Shown: positions 12,350-26,100 of the stretch, piece after piece
Numbering within the stretch: position 1 is the first letter of the stretch
How the letters are laid out: each line of letters opens with the position of its first letter
Assembly (NCBI GenBank): GCA_949825065.1
Contig: OX463848.1
Span: 40,159,380 to 40,223,379, forward strand
Source of the DNA: Odontocerum albicorne
Lineage: Eukaryota; Arthropoda; Insecta; Trichoptera; Odontoceridae
Length of the DNA stretch: 64,000 nucleotides
Direction: 5' to 3'
Translations under genes and position numbers: made by a program
Notes under the pieces: model-generated
Database searches by the model: none
What the model was told of the DNA's origin: nothing
Seen by the model: only the letters and a program-made list of their open reading frames with translations

Positions 12350-12850
12350 TGTATCGGACGGGTGCGGTCACCCTTGCATGCGTATTGATGTAAATTCTTA
12401 TACTTGACATGTTGTATATGAAATTCTTGATTATTGTAAAATTTATATGTGTTTTGTATGAAAAATGGTCTTGTAAGTTTGACTCCGATCGTGTTCGCGA
12501 CCGCAAGGGAAATAAAGGACTTGCGGGCCGACCGTCATGAGCAGGTCTCGGGCCGGTCGGCTTAAGCAGCGCTCAAAACCCCGAAAGTTGTTGTATTTCG
12601 CGGGTAATGGGCGCTTGTGATGATCGACCGACCATTAATAAGGAGGGTTCCTTTTTAGCGAAAATATATTATATTCTCAGTAACAACCGATTCTACTGTG
12701 TTTTACTTTGAGACCCGCTACTTCGACCTGCCTGAGAGGAATCTCTCCACCCCGCTACCTTCTTCTTTTTCTGGATCTTCGCTTTGGAATTCGCTACCTC
12801 GATTCTCCGAGCGCGGCGCAGCAACCAACGTATCTACGCTACAGTATATT
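12350..12850 (+). mobile_element. GC-rich retroelement-like segment, possible solo LTR
   Basis: A block of clearly higher GC than its surroundings begins TGTATCGGACGGGTGCG and runs past CTCAGTAACAACCG and GAGACCCGCTACTTCG. It has internal features often seen in LTRs (TG start, TCAGT motif) but no convincing target duplication and no partner LTR, primer-binding site or gag/pol. The 121-codon frame at 12698-13063 extends out of it into AT-rich sequence and shows no family signature. Confidence 0.3.
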
Positions 12851-13240
12851 TGTACCCTGTGCGGTACCTACAAATTATTCGATATATTTTGTTTAATTAC
12901 GCAATGTACACATAGCAAACTAATTCTCTTTAAAATTAGATACTCAAATAATTTATCATTCAAGTCAATTGGTTTTCATTGGGCAAAACAGAAGCTGTAT
13001 AGCCAATGTGGTATTGGCTATGAGACGTATGAGCCTATTAAGAGAACTAGAGAGATTCATTGATAATTCAGACAGTTCATTCCTAGATGGTACTGAGACC
13101 AATGTTTATAATTTTAAAAAGTAAATCTTTAATTGTAAAAGAAATAAGTTTTTCTAAAAGATACATTGATCAGAGAACATTGACTATCTGAAGATATTCT
13201 AAAGGGATTTCCCTCGTACATTTGTAAATAAGGATTCGTA

Positions 13241-13305
13241 TAATGCTGTTCAATTGCTATTAAATAAAATTAATACTTTTATTTAATAGCAATTGAACAG
13301 CATTA
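13241..13305. repeat. Perfect palindrome, 29-bp arms
   Basis: Arms 13241-13269 and 13277-13305 are exact reverse complements (TAATGCTGTTCAATTGC...), separated by a 7-nt spacer. There are no flanking transposon termini. The sequence AAATAAAATT occurs both within and just after it, as expected from a local template switch. Confidence 0.9.
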
Positions 13306-14016
13306 ACAAATAAAATTCTTCAATTTATTGATTTATTCTATAGTCATACATCTTAACACATTGATGAAATTAAACTCTCCATAATCTTTAGTCGCATTTA
13401 CTGGGTTGCAGATTAACTGGGTTAGAAAATATTCAGATTTTTTTATAAAATATCAAAATATTATTTAAAATTTTATAAAAAGAAATCGGAATATATCATT
13501 GTAATGGAGATTCTACTGCAATTTAAAGTTGATAATTTGATTTCATTTTTCAATGTTTTGAATTTGAAACTGTCAAAAATAAAGCAAGTTTCGTCCTGTA
13601 TTATTATTTTTCTCACTGAAATTAGATTATAGAGTTAATGTATATAGAGAAAATATATTTTAACTCTGTGATAAGGGGATTCCTTTATTAATTTTTAATT
13701 ATTCATCACAGAGACATCTACAGGATTTCAATTTCGTACTGCCTATGATTTCAATAGTGATAATTTTATTGTAGATCTCTGTTTAACTAACAAATCAACT
13801 CATATTAGTGTCCATTTAATATGAATAGTTTTTTTACAACGCACAATTGATTTTAATCTTAAAAGTATTTACCGAAATATTATTATAAAATTTAAAAAAA
13901 TATTTTACTTCAATAATTTCTAGAATTTATTCTGCAAATTTAAAAGTTAATAAATTTTGCGCGAGATATCATATGAGTACGAGAGCTTAAGCGAATACGT
14001 AGTCAGTTTTCCAAAG

Positions 14017-14118
14017 ATGGACGGCACGGGTGCTTATGGCGGTGGAAAAGCGGGCGGAGCATTTAATCCAATTGCCTTTGCTCAAAGGCCCCCGGTTATA
14101 TTGAGGGCCGTATGTTGG
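14017..14118 (+). CDS. Syngr: Synaptogyrin coding exon 1
   Basis: Encodes residues 1-34: the cytoplasmic N-terminus and the start of TM1, ending at W34. The donor is GTGAGA at 14119, phase 0. The frame stays open upstream to 13957, but the residues before M1 do not resemble the family. A TCAGTT motif at ~14002 could be an initiator, which would give a very short leader; this is speculative. Intron 1 is 8523 bp. Confidence 0.93.
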
Positions 14119-17100
14119 GTGAGAATTTTTTCATCAATTTTACACATTTATATCGGCGAGTCACATAGCCTTTTTGCCAATTTATGGCGTTTGCCTAAAA
14201 ATCGATTTGACATTTAGGGGTGTAGGGCGAATTTTACTATGTTGGAGGGGGTGGCAGATCAATCGTCATTTTACTAAAGGTTTTTATCGATTAAATTAAT
14301 GTTTTTTCATTAATTATTTAATAAATAATTACAACAAAAGCTTGGAACTCATTTTTTAGTATGCGTAGGCGCGTCAATAAATAAGAGCTCATTGATTTTC
14401 AAGCAAAACGTTCGACCCTCATTCCCCTCTCGTCTTCGCTACGAGATGAATGCAATTGCATTGATGCTGGAGTGTAACAGTCAATTTGATTTATTTCTAT
14501 TAATTACAATTCTTAAATGGCAAAGAAATAGATAGGCACACTATTTTCTTTCCCTATCGCCCCTTTTATAGCGTAAATCGCATTTTGCATAACGAAATTA
14601 ACATTCCATTTTTATAGTTGTTTTCAACCCTTAACCCAATGTCAGGGACGAGTTTCGTAACAGTTTGTCCAAGTCGTTTTCTCCGTATTTTTTATTTAAG
14701 AATATTATTCAATAATAAATGTCAATCTTATAAACAAGAAAAGTAAAGTCAATCAAAAATCTTGTTTCATCAATTGTGTTCATATATGTGGCCTCCATTA
14801 ATTGTTTGAATGTCGATATCAAATACATGTTTGTTGAGATTCTAAATTAATTCATTGGTTTTTTTACGCTTTCCTACCTCCACTATTGTTTTTTTTTTCC
14901 TTTTTATGTAGAAGGGACTGTTTAAAAAAAAACTAGACTAGTGGCACCCACATTAAGATGTTAAAAATCAACTTATTTTTATGAAGTGCTCAGTTATCGT
15001 ATAAAATGTTTAATGAAAAGAAAAATTATACTGTTAATCACATTGACAGCTGAATATTTTTTTTTAAATTACGGTGCAAAAAATTTGCCCACATTTTTTT
15101 TTTTTTAAATAGTAAAAAAATGAAAGTAGAAATAGTCCATTGTTATATGGTATACTCTTTCACACACCCTATCAGTACCTTTAGGCTACTCAGGGCTCAC
15201 TCCTTTTTTAATCCATCTAAAGAATTTGTCAATAGAATGATGGGGATGGGCATTTTGAACACCCAACAAAAGTTTATATAAACGCCTATAAATGTTTTCA
15301 ACACTAAATTTGTTAACAGTGATGTTAAAACTACTTTGGAAGGTTACATACTTATCAAATTTTCTAACTATACTAGAGAAAATGTAGGATGGTCCTGTGA
15401 CATTTGAAATGTCATGTCTCAAAGGGATGGGTTAAAATCGTTTTTTTTTACAAATTGAATAGTTTTTTTATAAATCGAAAAATTGTTTTTCTCTAAACTG
15501 ACGTTTTGGTTTCTAATTTTCATTATACTGATTTTCTAATGTGTTGTATAATTTGTATCTATCTTTAAATAGTCCAAGATCCACTATGAATTAATACTAA
15601 TTACGAACATTTAATTTTAGGTATAAAAAAATCGAAAATCCAATTATCGTATACCCCATCCCTAGCCAATGCAGACTAACGTAGTGACTTTTGATAAACG
15701 TCGCCAAATATTATTTGATTTTAACAAACCGACATATCTTTGCTAATTTGTAACAAGATGTATTAATTTGTCATTATTGTTAGTTTTATGTATTGTATTT
15801 ACCTAAATAACTTGCTATTTATTAGAATCGAGGCTTATATTAAAGTTGATAAATTAATTAAAATTACTGAACGTCGTTACAAGGTTGTATTGGGGCAAAT
15901 TTGTGAATTGTCACAGAGACCATGCTTCATTTTCTCTAGTCTCAAGAAGAATCAATAACTTTACGGTTTGAAAAATTAATAACTTTCGGGTGAAGCAGCA
16001 CTATTGGTCACAGTAATACTTGTTTAAATTGAACCCTAACTTTCCTAGAGGATCTACGCAGTATTGACTTTGGGCATTAAAAGGCACTGTAATGTTTTGT
16101 TGCTTAGGTTCACCTAAAATTGAAAATTAAAATATCTAGGTCATATTAAATATGCAAGTTGCTAAAATCTAAATTCATGGTGATAGAAAAGTAAATACGA
16201 TTAAAGCAAGTTAAGGAATTCTGCTATTTGGGTAGTCATTTCTTAGATGGTGGAGAAATTAGTTAGTATCTAATTAAGATGGAAAAATAAGAGAGTTATA
16301 AGAAACAAAGTCAATGGGGTACTAAAACACGTATACTCGAACCGGACAGTATCAAAATCTGCTAAGATGATTGTCCACAACAGTATTTTAATTCCAACTG
16401 TACTGTATGGGAGTGAAACGTGGATGTGGAAGAAGACTGAAAGGAATAGAATAAATGCTGTAGAAATTCATCCACTGAGAAGAATATGTGGGATGACGAT
16501 GTTTGATACTATGGAATTAAGTGATTAGGAATAATATTAATTTAAGGCTAATATGATGAGTAAGATGAAGAAGACCACTCTGAGATGGTTTGGGCATGTA
16601 AAATGAATGAATGAAGAAAGACTAACAAAATAAATATATATAGCAAATTTGGATGAAAGGCGTGGTAGAGAAAGACCAAGGAAAGTATGATTGAATCAAG
16701 TGAATGATGTTTTGAAAGAAGCAAATGTCATAGGAGTTGTATGAGAGATGTATAGATGTAGAAGAGGCTAAGGATGTGTGTCAAGATAGGAAAGTCGAGT
16801 GCTCTGTCCTCTGTCTACCCCTATGGTGAAATGGTATGTGTGTATTTTTATGTATCTTCGTAATTCAATATTTTTTGAAAGATGGTACATGCTAATGGAA
16901 TGGCACTTGAAATGATTTTTTGTCATCTCATGGTGCAAGAAAATTTGTATTATGTTATGCAATGACTCGTTTCTTAGACCCGTACAAAGAAATGGAATAG
17001 AGCTCTGATAAAATGTTTGATGTATGTAACCTTTTTTAATGGTTGATAAAAGATTGTACATTGTAAATTAAATAAAATGTGAGTGTGAATGAGGCAACGG

Positions 17101-20100
17101 CTGTTTGTATGGATAGGAAGGTGAGGAGATTTGCCTTCTGTCTACCCCAATAGGGATATGGGGTGATGGTATGTATGTATTTCAACTTTTAACCTTTACC
17201 TTACTGTGCTAAAATAATCCTTGCGTTCCGGTGCTCTGTATTCAATACACATGTAAAAATGAGCTATTTAAAATTGGAAACATAAGAATATTCATAGCCA
17301 ATCGGTTAAATTAATTAAATTTGAAGTGAAAAGTGATAATAATTAAAATTTAATTGCTGAAAACATGAAAAAAAACATTGGACGATGTTCACAAAACGGG
17401 CAAAGCGACCACCTCAAACGAAAAGCCGCGAGCCACTGAAGCGAGCGAACTGAGATTCTATTTCTTGCGTTCCCATATACCGAAGTAGAGTGAGAGTGAG
17501 ACGTGAATAGCGTCGCTTCCTCACCCACAGCGATATTTTAGAATGAATATACCTACGTCACAAACTGGCACACGTTTGATTGTATTGGTGAATTTATTCC
17601 CGATTTTCACAAAATATCTCTGATGTGGCCGATAAGTGCTAATTATTATTAATATTATTTTTTTCATTCAATGCGTAAATGTATTACGGAGGAATACCTA
17701 AAATCTGAACCCAGTATTTATTATATTTATAGAGATATTCTAATGGGTAATAGGGCTACGATGGAGTATACTTTGCTGGAAAGTGTACCTCTACAAAATA
17801 TCGTAATGCGCCATGTTGCAATACCACCAGCAACACTACTACCAAGTCCAATTCATTAGCGTCCTCGAGTGGTCTTTTGGCTCCGCGAACCCTGGGCAAT
17901 GTGGCCACTGACATTAACATCAGTGTCATAGCAGATAATGAATGGGCGAATGGCGAGTCTCCGGCTCCACAAAACCGGATCCCCCCAGCTAAGGGAAGGT
18001 GACCCCTACAGAAAAACCCATCAGAGAAGGCAACGGGAAACCACTCTGATTATCTTTTCCCAGGAAATTCACTATGGCGAGGAACACAACAATGGCCCCT
18101 AGTCCCGGGCAGCCCTTCAGTGGGCAGGGGGTGCGAAGAATCTCCCGGCTCAAAATAGTGAAAGCAAGAACTGCATTTAATAAAGATTTCATATCTGGGT
18201 CACGTGCTGCTTGGAGAGAAGTACCACTTGCTCCAGCTTATATTGAAGGGGAAAGTCGAGGGACACCGGGGGCCCGGAAGAAGACAGATTTCCTGGCTGC
18301 GGAATGTGAGGGAGTGGGCCGGCATCCGGAGTGCAGAGGAACTGTTCCGGGCGGCTCAGGACCGAGACGGATTCGCCGAAGTGATCGCCAACGTTAGGGG
18401 GACCCGACAGGGCACTTAGAAGAAGAAGATAGAGATATTAAAGTTTTTAGAAGCAATGTGTACTAGTTACATATCACATGACAGGAAGGGTTAACAGCCA
18501 CAATTTCATTGATTGATTGCATAAAAAAATGTACAATATTATTTTGAGGTCAGCATCAACGATAGATGAAATAGATAAGTATCAGCAAGTTATTTACAAA
18601 AGCGTACATATTATTTGAAAAACTCCATGGACTCTATGATTTAAGTCTAGCGATCATTAGACTGGACAGCTATTTATAGTAGTTAATAAGCGCATGCTCT
18701 ATTTTCTCTCAATTGATAGTAATACAAAGTATGCAATCATTTTATATCACATTCTCAATGTGATAGTCAGACTGGACACTTACTAGAGGTAAGAACTCTT
18801 GCTTTGAGGCCTGTATCAAATCCTTGTTTCCACCTGTATCTAATCTTTGTTTCTTTTAACGTCAAGAGATTAATTTTAAGCTCAACCTACTTTTGATGAA
18901 CTTGGAGGCATTTGATATTCTAGTTTTCTAATAAACTCCTCGATAGCAGTTGAATGAATTGAAACCAACTGTTGAAATACATATATACCATCACGTCGTC
19001 ATCCTGTCAGGGTAGACAGAGAGGAGAGCGCTAGACTTTCTTATTGTGACACACATCTTTCGGCTCTTCTACATCCATACACCTCATACAGCACCTATGA
19101 TTTCTCCGATTTTTACATTTCCTTCTTTCAAAATATCATACTCTTGATCCAACCATTCTTTCTTTGACCTTCCTCTGCCATGCCTGCTACTCACAGTTGC
19201 ACTGTATATTTGTTTTAAGATAAGAGTATTCCTGAATAATCAGATGTGCTCTCCCACAGCTTTTGTTGAGTAAATTTATGTAGTGCTATGTTCACTTATG
19301 TGAAGTATATCACTTATGTGAAGTATATCACTTATGTGAAGCTGTTAATTAAGCTGCTAATTTTTTTTCGAATATTAACTTTGATATCAAAGAAATAATA
19401 GCAGTAGAATTGGCAGTTCTGCCAGTGCTTTTTTGATCTTGGATACAATTTGTCTTAATCAAAGTCAATTCTTATAGAATGATTGGGCTTATTAACACAA
19501 TTGCCGGAGCAAAAGATCACCTGAGATGTTTACATTCAGATAGCAGTGTTTTCTAAACTTTGTTATATATATATATATATATTAAATGTTATCTTCCATT
19601 AGGAGTTTGTTTTTTTTTTCTTTATCATGGCAATTTTTATCTCTTGTTTACTACAATCTGAAGCAACTCAGTAAAACTGCAACCAAACCATTCCCGCAAG
19701 TTCTAAGCAAAGAGATGCGCAGTTTTCTGCCTCGTTTGACATTTATAATTTCCGTGATTATCACTTGTGTTATAAATAAATAAATATAGGTTTATTGATA
19801 GCAACATAGTATGTACATATGATTATTGATAGCAACATAGTATTTACATATGTTTATTGATAGCAACATTGTATGTACATATGTTTATTGATAGCAACAT
19901 TGTATGTACATATGTTTATTGATAGCAACATTTTATGTACATATGTTTATTGATAGCAACATAGTATGTACATATGTTTATTGATAGCAACATAGTTTGT
20001 ACATTAAATACATTACAAAATAACATTTATATCTCAAGATAAATAGCAGAAAATACAATTTTAAAAGAGAAGCTATCAAAAGGTCTCGGCTCATCTCATG

Positions 20101-23100
20101 ACGTAACATCTCAGTCACATAATGTATCTTTGCTTCTCATTATGTGACTAAGATACTGCAACTTGCAAACTCTCTTGTTGAATATGTTACTATCACATAT
20201 CGAATGGTTTCATGGAAAGATGAAACGTTTTTTTATATTTCATCTTTCCATGAAAAAATTTCTGTGGTTTTCTTACCAAACATATGCAGATTTGTGGAGT
20301 ACCTTGTGTACCACCTTCCTATATTTACACTCAACTTATACATATTTATTCTTTAATATTTTTAATCTATCAATAATAGTGGGTTCAAATTCCGAGTTAG
20401 AGCGCCTTTGAGTGGTCTGCTCTCGAAACGGCGCTATTTAAATTTTCCTTTTATTATGATTCAGTTTCAAGCAGTTTTCTTTGTTTATTCATACACGCAA
20501 GCACTTGCAAATTAGTAACATGATTCGGCTAAAGAATCTTTAGGATATGTCTGTAGATCCACATCTCAAAAGCCTCAATCCTACATGATATTTCCTGGTT
20601 CGGTGTCCCCTCTTCTATTCCATCGAGGAGAATTAAGAAGAAAGCCATACGCATACTCAGTTCCAAGCTCAGGTCTCGGTTTATAAAAGAGGCTTCATTG
20701 TAATGAAATAATTTCTCGGGAAACTCTTATTTAACGGGAAAGGCAAAAATGGAATATTTAGCAAGAGTGGTGTGTATAAACTTTTATGTGCTGACTGTGA
20801 TAATTTCTATATTGAAAAGACAGGAAGATCCTTTGAAAAGAGATTTCGTGAACACAAATCAGCCTTAACGAATCATGTAATTTATTCTGAAATGGCTAAT
20901 CATTGTCACCGTGAAAACCATACTTTTTCTATCGATGATGCCAAATTCTTACATATCAGTAGTAACGGAAATAAATTGGACAGATTAGAAGCCCTAGAAA
21001 TTTCTAAGTCAGTACATCGAGGCGAACATCTGGTAAAGACATATATCCCAAAAATCTCTCCGCTGCTGTCCGAGATCGTCCCATGCCTCCCTCAGCATTG
21101 TAACCGTTGAAGTGTGTATATCGGTACCAGTTCGAACATAATTCAGTCTTGTTTGTGCTTCCCTGAAGATGAGGTGAAAGCCTTGAAACCGGTAGGGTTA
21201 TACCATTACAAAAAGTGGAATTAACAGTGTTTGATAAAACAAATTACATTTCTCGTTGTCTATCCTCGCTTCTATTTCCTATATTGTATTCCAATTATCC
21301 ACGTTCCCAAATTACGTTTATATTGATTGACACATTGTACATGTCTGTTGTTAATTAATAAACTGGGACATGGTGTAGGCCTTATTGATATTATTAATAA
21401 TCTAGTTTTTTTAATGCTCATTTTAAGTTCATATTGATTTTTAGTATCATTAATTTTTTCAATCATTCTTCAGCCATGTGTATCAGGTCTGTAAATATGA
21501 AATCGGATTTTATTTATAGAAAATACACATTTATTGTATGAAAATGGTAAAAAAGTAAATAAAGATGGTAAGTTATAATGAAATTGATTATTTCCGATAG
21601 TGACATTGTGTGTTGACTCAACCGCTCCCAACTGTCAAATGAATTTGTGCGTAGCACTTTGGTGTGGCCAGGCATGAAGTCACCTAGTATATGAGTCACA
21701 TAAAATCTAGCTTAGCACCTAACGAAGCATTTTGGTGTGGCCTCGGTCTTACACTTCCAGCTAAATTCTCGTGAAGAAGTATTGGTGGTACACCACTCAT
21801 TTTATTTTTCATTAGGTGGTACAGTTTAACCTTTCCTTCCCTGTGTTGGGTATCTTCTACACGTTGCTTCTAATAACCATCAATATCTCTATAAATATAA
21901 TAAATACAAGGTTAAGATTTTAGGTATTCCTCCATAATATATTTACGCATTGATTTAAAAAATAATATTAATAATAATCAGAATTTATCGACTACATCGA
22001 GGTGTTTTGTAAAGATCGAAAACAAATTCGCATTTAAACGCTGCGAGTGCCTCGTCTTGACGATAGGTGAATAGTATGCGGGAAGCGCGACACTATATTC
22101 GCATCTCACTCTTGCATACTAGACTGAATTGCGAGGAGCTGACCTGTCTCAACGTCGCAAGCATAAACGTAAGCGCCGGGGTATGCGACGACGTTCCGCG
22201 CCACTAGTAGCTTCTAAGTTTGCAAATAGGTTAGACGTACGCCCGTTCCGTGAGCGTTGCCAGATGGTTTTTTAGTGTTTTCAGCAAATAAATCTCAATT
22301 ATTATAACTTTTAACTTCAATTATAATTAATTAAGGGGATTATCTATGAATGTTCTTATTTTTCCGATTTAAAATCGCAAATTTTTTATTGCGTACTCAC
22401 TACCCAACACCGGAGCACGCGTATTATTTTTATCACCGTAAGGGAAGGGTTAATAAATCCCTGCTCTGTACCAAATGATCAACCGTTTGACATGTGTTGG
22501 GATTAGATGTCAGAAGTTTTCAGATGGCCTTTGATAATTGATGTATAGATTTTAAAAGAGACAATATGTTGAACCTTTTTGCTTTGCACAGCTTTTTAAA
22601 TTCTATTGAAATGTGAATCAAAAAATCTTTTTTTTTTCCAGCTCTTTAGTGTGATTATCTTCGGCTGTATATCTTCGAAAGGATGGGTGGTGGAAGCCAG
22701 TTCGGGCAAGGAGGTGTGTCTGTACAACAAGGACACCAACGCGTGCAACTATGGCGTGGGCATATCTGTCATAGCATTTGTGGCTTCCATTGGATTCATC
22801 GTTGGGGAGTTCCTCTTCGAGCAAATGTCGTCGGTGAAAACCAGAAAGCACTATGTCCTGGGTGATATGGGATTTTCAGGTATCTATTACAATGCATTTA
22901 TTATTTATATAATCATTTTAATTTTTAAAAAATCTTTTAAGGTGTCCAATTCATCTTATTTACGAAGATAGACTACGTTTGTTGAAGTTGCCTACTCTGC
23001 TACACTAAAGACAAAATTGTGGAGATTTCATTATAAGCGGTGTTGTGGAGTCGGCAAAAATATTTCCAATTCCGACTCAAGAAATTTTAAATGCGTGACT

Positions 23101-26100
23101 CCGACTCCAAGTATAATACATAACACATCGATCAATAAGTCCCAGGACTAACTACTAAAACAACATTTGTTTGCCAAAATTCTTCTTTATTCATCAACAT
23201 AGTCTCTTTCAAGAGCAATACATTCATTCCAACGCTTTCCTAACTTTTCTATGCCAGCCGTGTAGAACGATTTATCTTTGGTTTCAAAATAGGCGTTAGT
23301 TTCGGCAATCACTTCTTCATTGGAGCCAAATCTCTTTCCTTGGAGCATCTCTTTGAGGTCTGCGAACAGCCAATAGTCGCTGGGGGCCAAATCTGGAGAA
23401 TACGGTGGATGCGGAAGCAATTCGAAGTTCAACTCATGCAGTTTGGCCATCGTTACCATCGACTTGTGACACGGTGCATTGTCCCGATGAAAGAGAACTT
23501 TTTTCTTCTTCATATGGGGCCATTTTTTTGCAATTTGCCTTTTCAAGGTGATCGATGAATATTATACCATGTGCATCACAAAATACGGAGGCCATAACCT
23601 TCCCGGCCGACTGTTGAGTTTTTGGTCGCTTCGGACGACTTTCACCGGCTGTTCTCCACTCAGCTGGCTGCCGATTTGATTCCGGAGTATAGTGGTGGAT
23701 CCAAGTTTCATCCATTGTCACATAGTGATGCAAAAACTCCTGTTTATTTCGCGTAAACAGTGCCAAACAGCGCTCTGAATCATCGATGCAATGTTGTTTC
23801 TGTTCCATTGTGAGCAAACGCGGCACCCATTTCGAAAAAAGCTTTTTCATGACCAAATGTTCATGAAAAATAGTGTAAACACTACCAAATTATATTTTCA
23901 GGATGTCAGCTATCTCACGCAACTTTATTTTGTGATTTTCCATCACGATTTTGAGGATTTTCTGGTGTAACAGCCTCATTTGGACGACCAGAGCGTTCAG
24001 CATTATTTGTGTCTGTACAACCGTGTTTTAAATCAGCATACCACTGACAAATGGTTGTTTTCGACGGAGCAGAGCCCAGGTAACATTTTTCAAACCATCG
24101 CTGAGTTTGAACGGTATTTTTTCCCATTATAAAGCAATGTTTTATCAACACACGAAATTTGATTTTTTCCAGTGTTTTGAAAATAGCAAAAGTAGCGTCA
24201 CTCAAACCACTGTAACTCAATGACACAATGTCAGAATGTCATGAAAGTTTGACACGTAACTTTTAAACGTTAATACTAACTGAGAATGGTATGGATTTGT
24301 TATTAGAGGCGCCATCTGTTGGTTAGTCTCGGGACTTATTGATCGATGTGTTAAGTTTAAAAAATTTAAGTCGGAATAGAATTTAGAATAGCATCTCCCG
24401 ACTCTGATTCTGAGTCCACAAAAAACCAACCTACTCCACGTATCTCACTCCTGACTACAACATTGACTCTACAACCTGGATTATAAGATCTTGAGTGAAA
24501 TCCGCCAATAATTTTCTTTCAACCAAAACACATTTGAAAGAACATCATTTGAAATCTACGGTTAATCCGGTTAGCGCATCGTGTGACAGAGACGACGCAC
24601 TACAAACGATGTGTATTACTTAGCGCCGGGTACTGTACACTATTTTGCAGGCAGTTTGTTCGAAGTTTCCTTGGATTATTGTGGCATCTGGACAAAATCT
24701 TAGAAGTGCTGTTTTGTTTGTTTTGCTTATCTTTTGTTTATAAACATATGACAGTTAAACTTGATATAGATAGTGGCAGCATTCATGTTGCCTATTTATA
24801 CATACATACCATCATGCCATTTCTCTGTCAAGGTAGGAAAATATGATAGAGTGCCAGACTTTCCTATCTCGACACATGTCCTTAGTCTCTTCTACATCCA
24901 TGTACCTTTTCATACAAATCTTTTCATTTCCTTTTTTTTTTTAAATACATTCACTTGATCCAACTATACTTTATTTAGATCTTTCTCTCACACCCTTTCC
25001 ACTCGCATTTGCACTATATATTTGTTTTGTTAGTCTTTCTTCATTTATTCGTTCCACATGCCCAAATCATCTCAGCGTGCTGTTCTCTTCATATTACTCA
25101 ACACCTTAAGTTAACGTTCACCTCTATTAACTTCATTCCGTATTCTGTCATACATTGTCACCACATGCATTCTTCTCAATGCGCGCATTTCTACAGCATT
25201 TTTTCAGCTCCTATCGTTATTTTTCCACATCATTTTTCACACCCATACATCAAATTTGGCACAAAAATACTGTTGTGAATAATCATCTTAGCAAATTGTA
25301 ATAATGTCCGATTCAAGTATATATATGCTTTAGTGCCCCATTAACTTTGTTTCCTATTGCTACACGTCGTTCATATACTTTGTAACTCTTCCATCATCTG
25401 TGAAAATATGACCCAAATAGCAGAATCCCTCAACTTGCTCCAATCTTTCATTATTGACCCATATATCGCATCATAAAATATTTACATTCCAACAAAAATC
25501 TAACCCGTTACCCCACGGCTGGAAGACAGGTATCCTACAAATTAGGACATGGAAATCTAACCTGTAACCCCAGGGCTGGAAGACAAGCATCCTACAAATT
25601 ACGATATGGAAATCTAACCCGTAACCCCAGGGCTTGAAGACAGGCATGCTACAAATTAGGACATAGAAATCTAACCCGTAACCCAGGCTGGAAGACAGGC
25701 ATCCTACAAAATAGGATATGGAAATCTAACTCGTAACCCTAGGGCTCGAAGACAGGCATCCTACAAATTAGGACATGGAAATCTAACCCGTAACCCAGGG
25801 CTGGAAGACAGGCATCCTACAAATTACGATATGGAAATCTAACCCGTAACCCCAGGGCTTGAAGACAGGCATCCTACAAATTAGGACATGGAAATCTAAC
25901 CCGTAACCCCAGGCTGGAAGACAGGCATCCTACAAATTACGATATGGAAATCTAACTCGTAACCCCAGGGCTCGAAGACAGGCATCCTACAAATTAGGAC
26001 ATGGAAATCTAACCCGTAACCCAGGGCTGGAAGACAGGCATCCTACAAATTACGATATGGAAATCTAACCCGTAACCCCAGGGCTTGAAGACAGGCATCC

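Noticed and set aside
12698..13063. 121-codon frame as a host gene
   Set aside because: It starts in a GC-rich retroelement-like block and continues into AT-rich sequence, with no domain recognised.
15186..15422. 78-codon minus-strand frame in intron 1
   Set aside because: The composition is somewhat protein-like (FFRWIKKGVSPE) and could be an old transposase piece, but I could not assign it to any family, so it is not called as a gene.
22618..22865. Other-frame open readings over synaptogyrin exon 2
   Set aside because: They are shadows of the real exon. Only the frame from 22642 matches the family and the splice phases.
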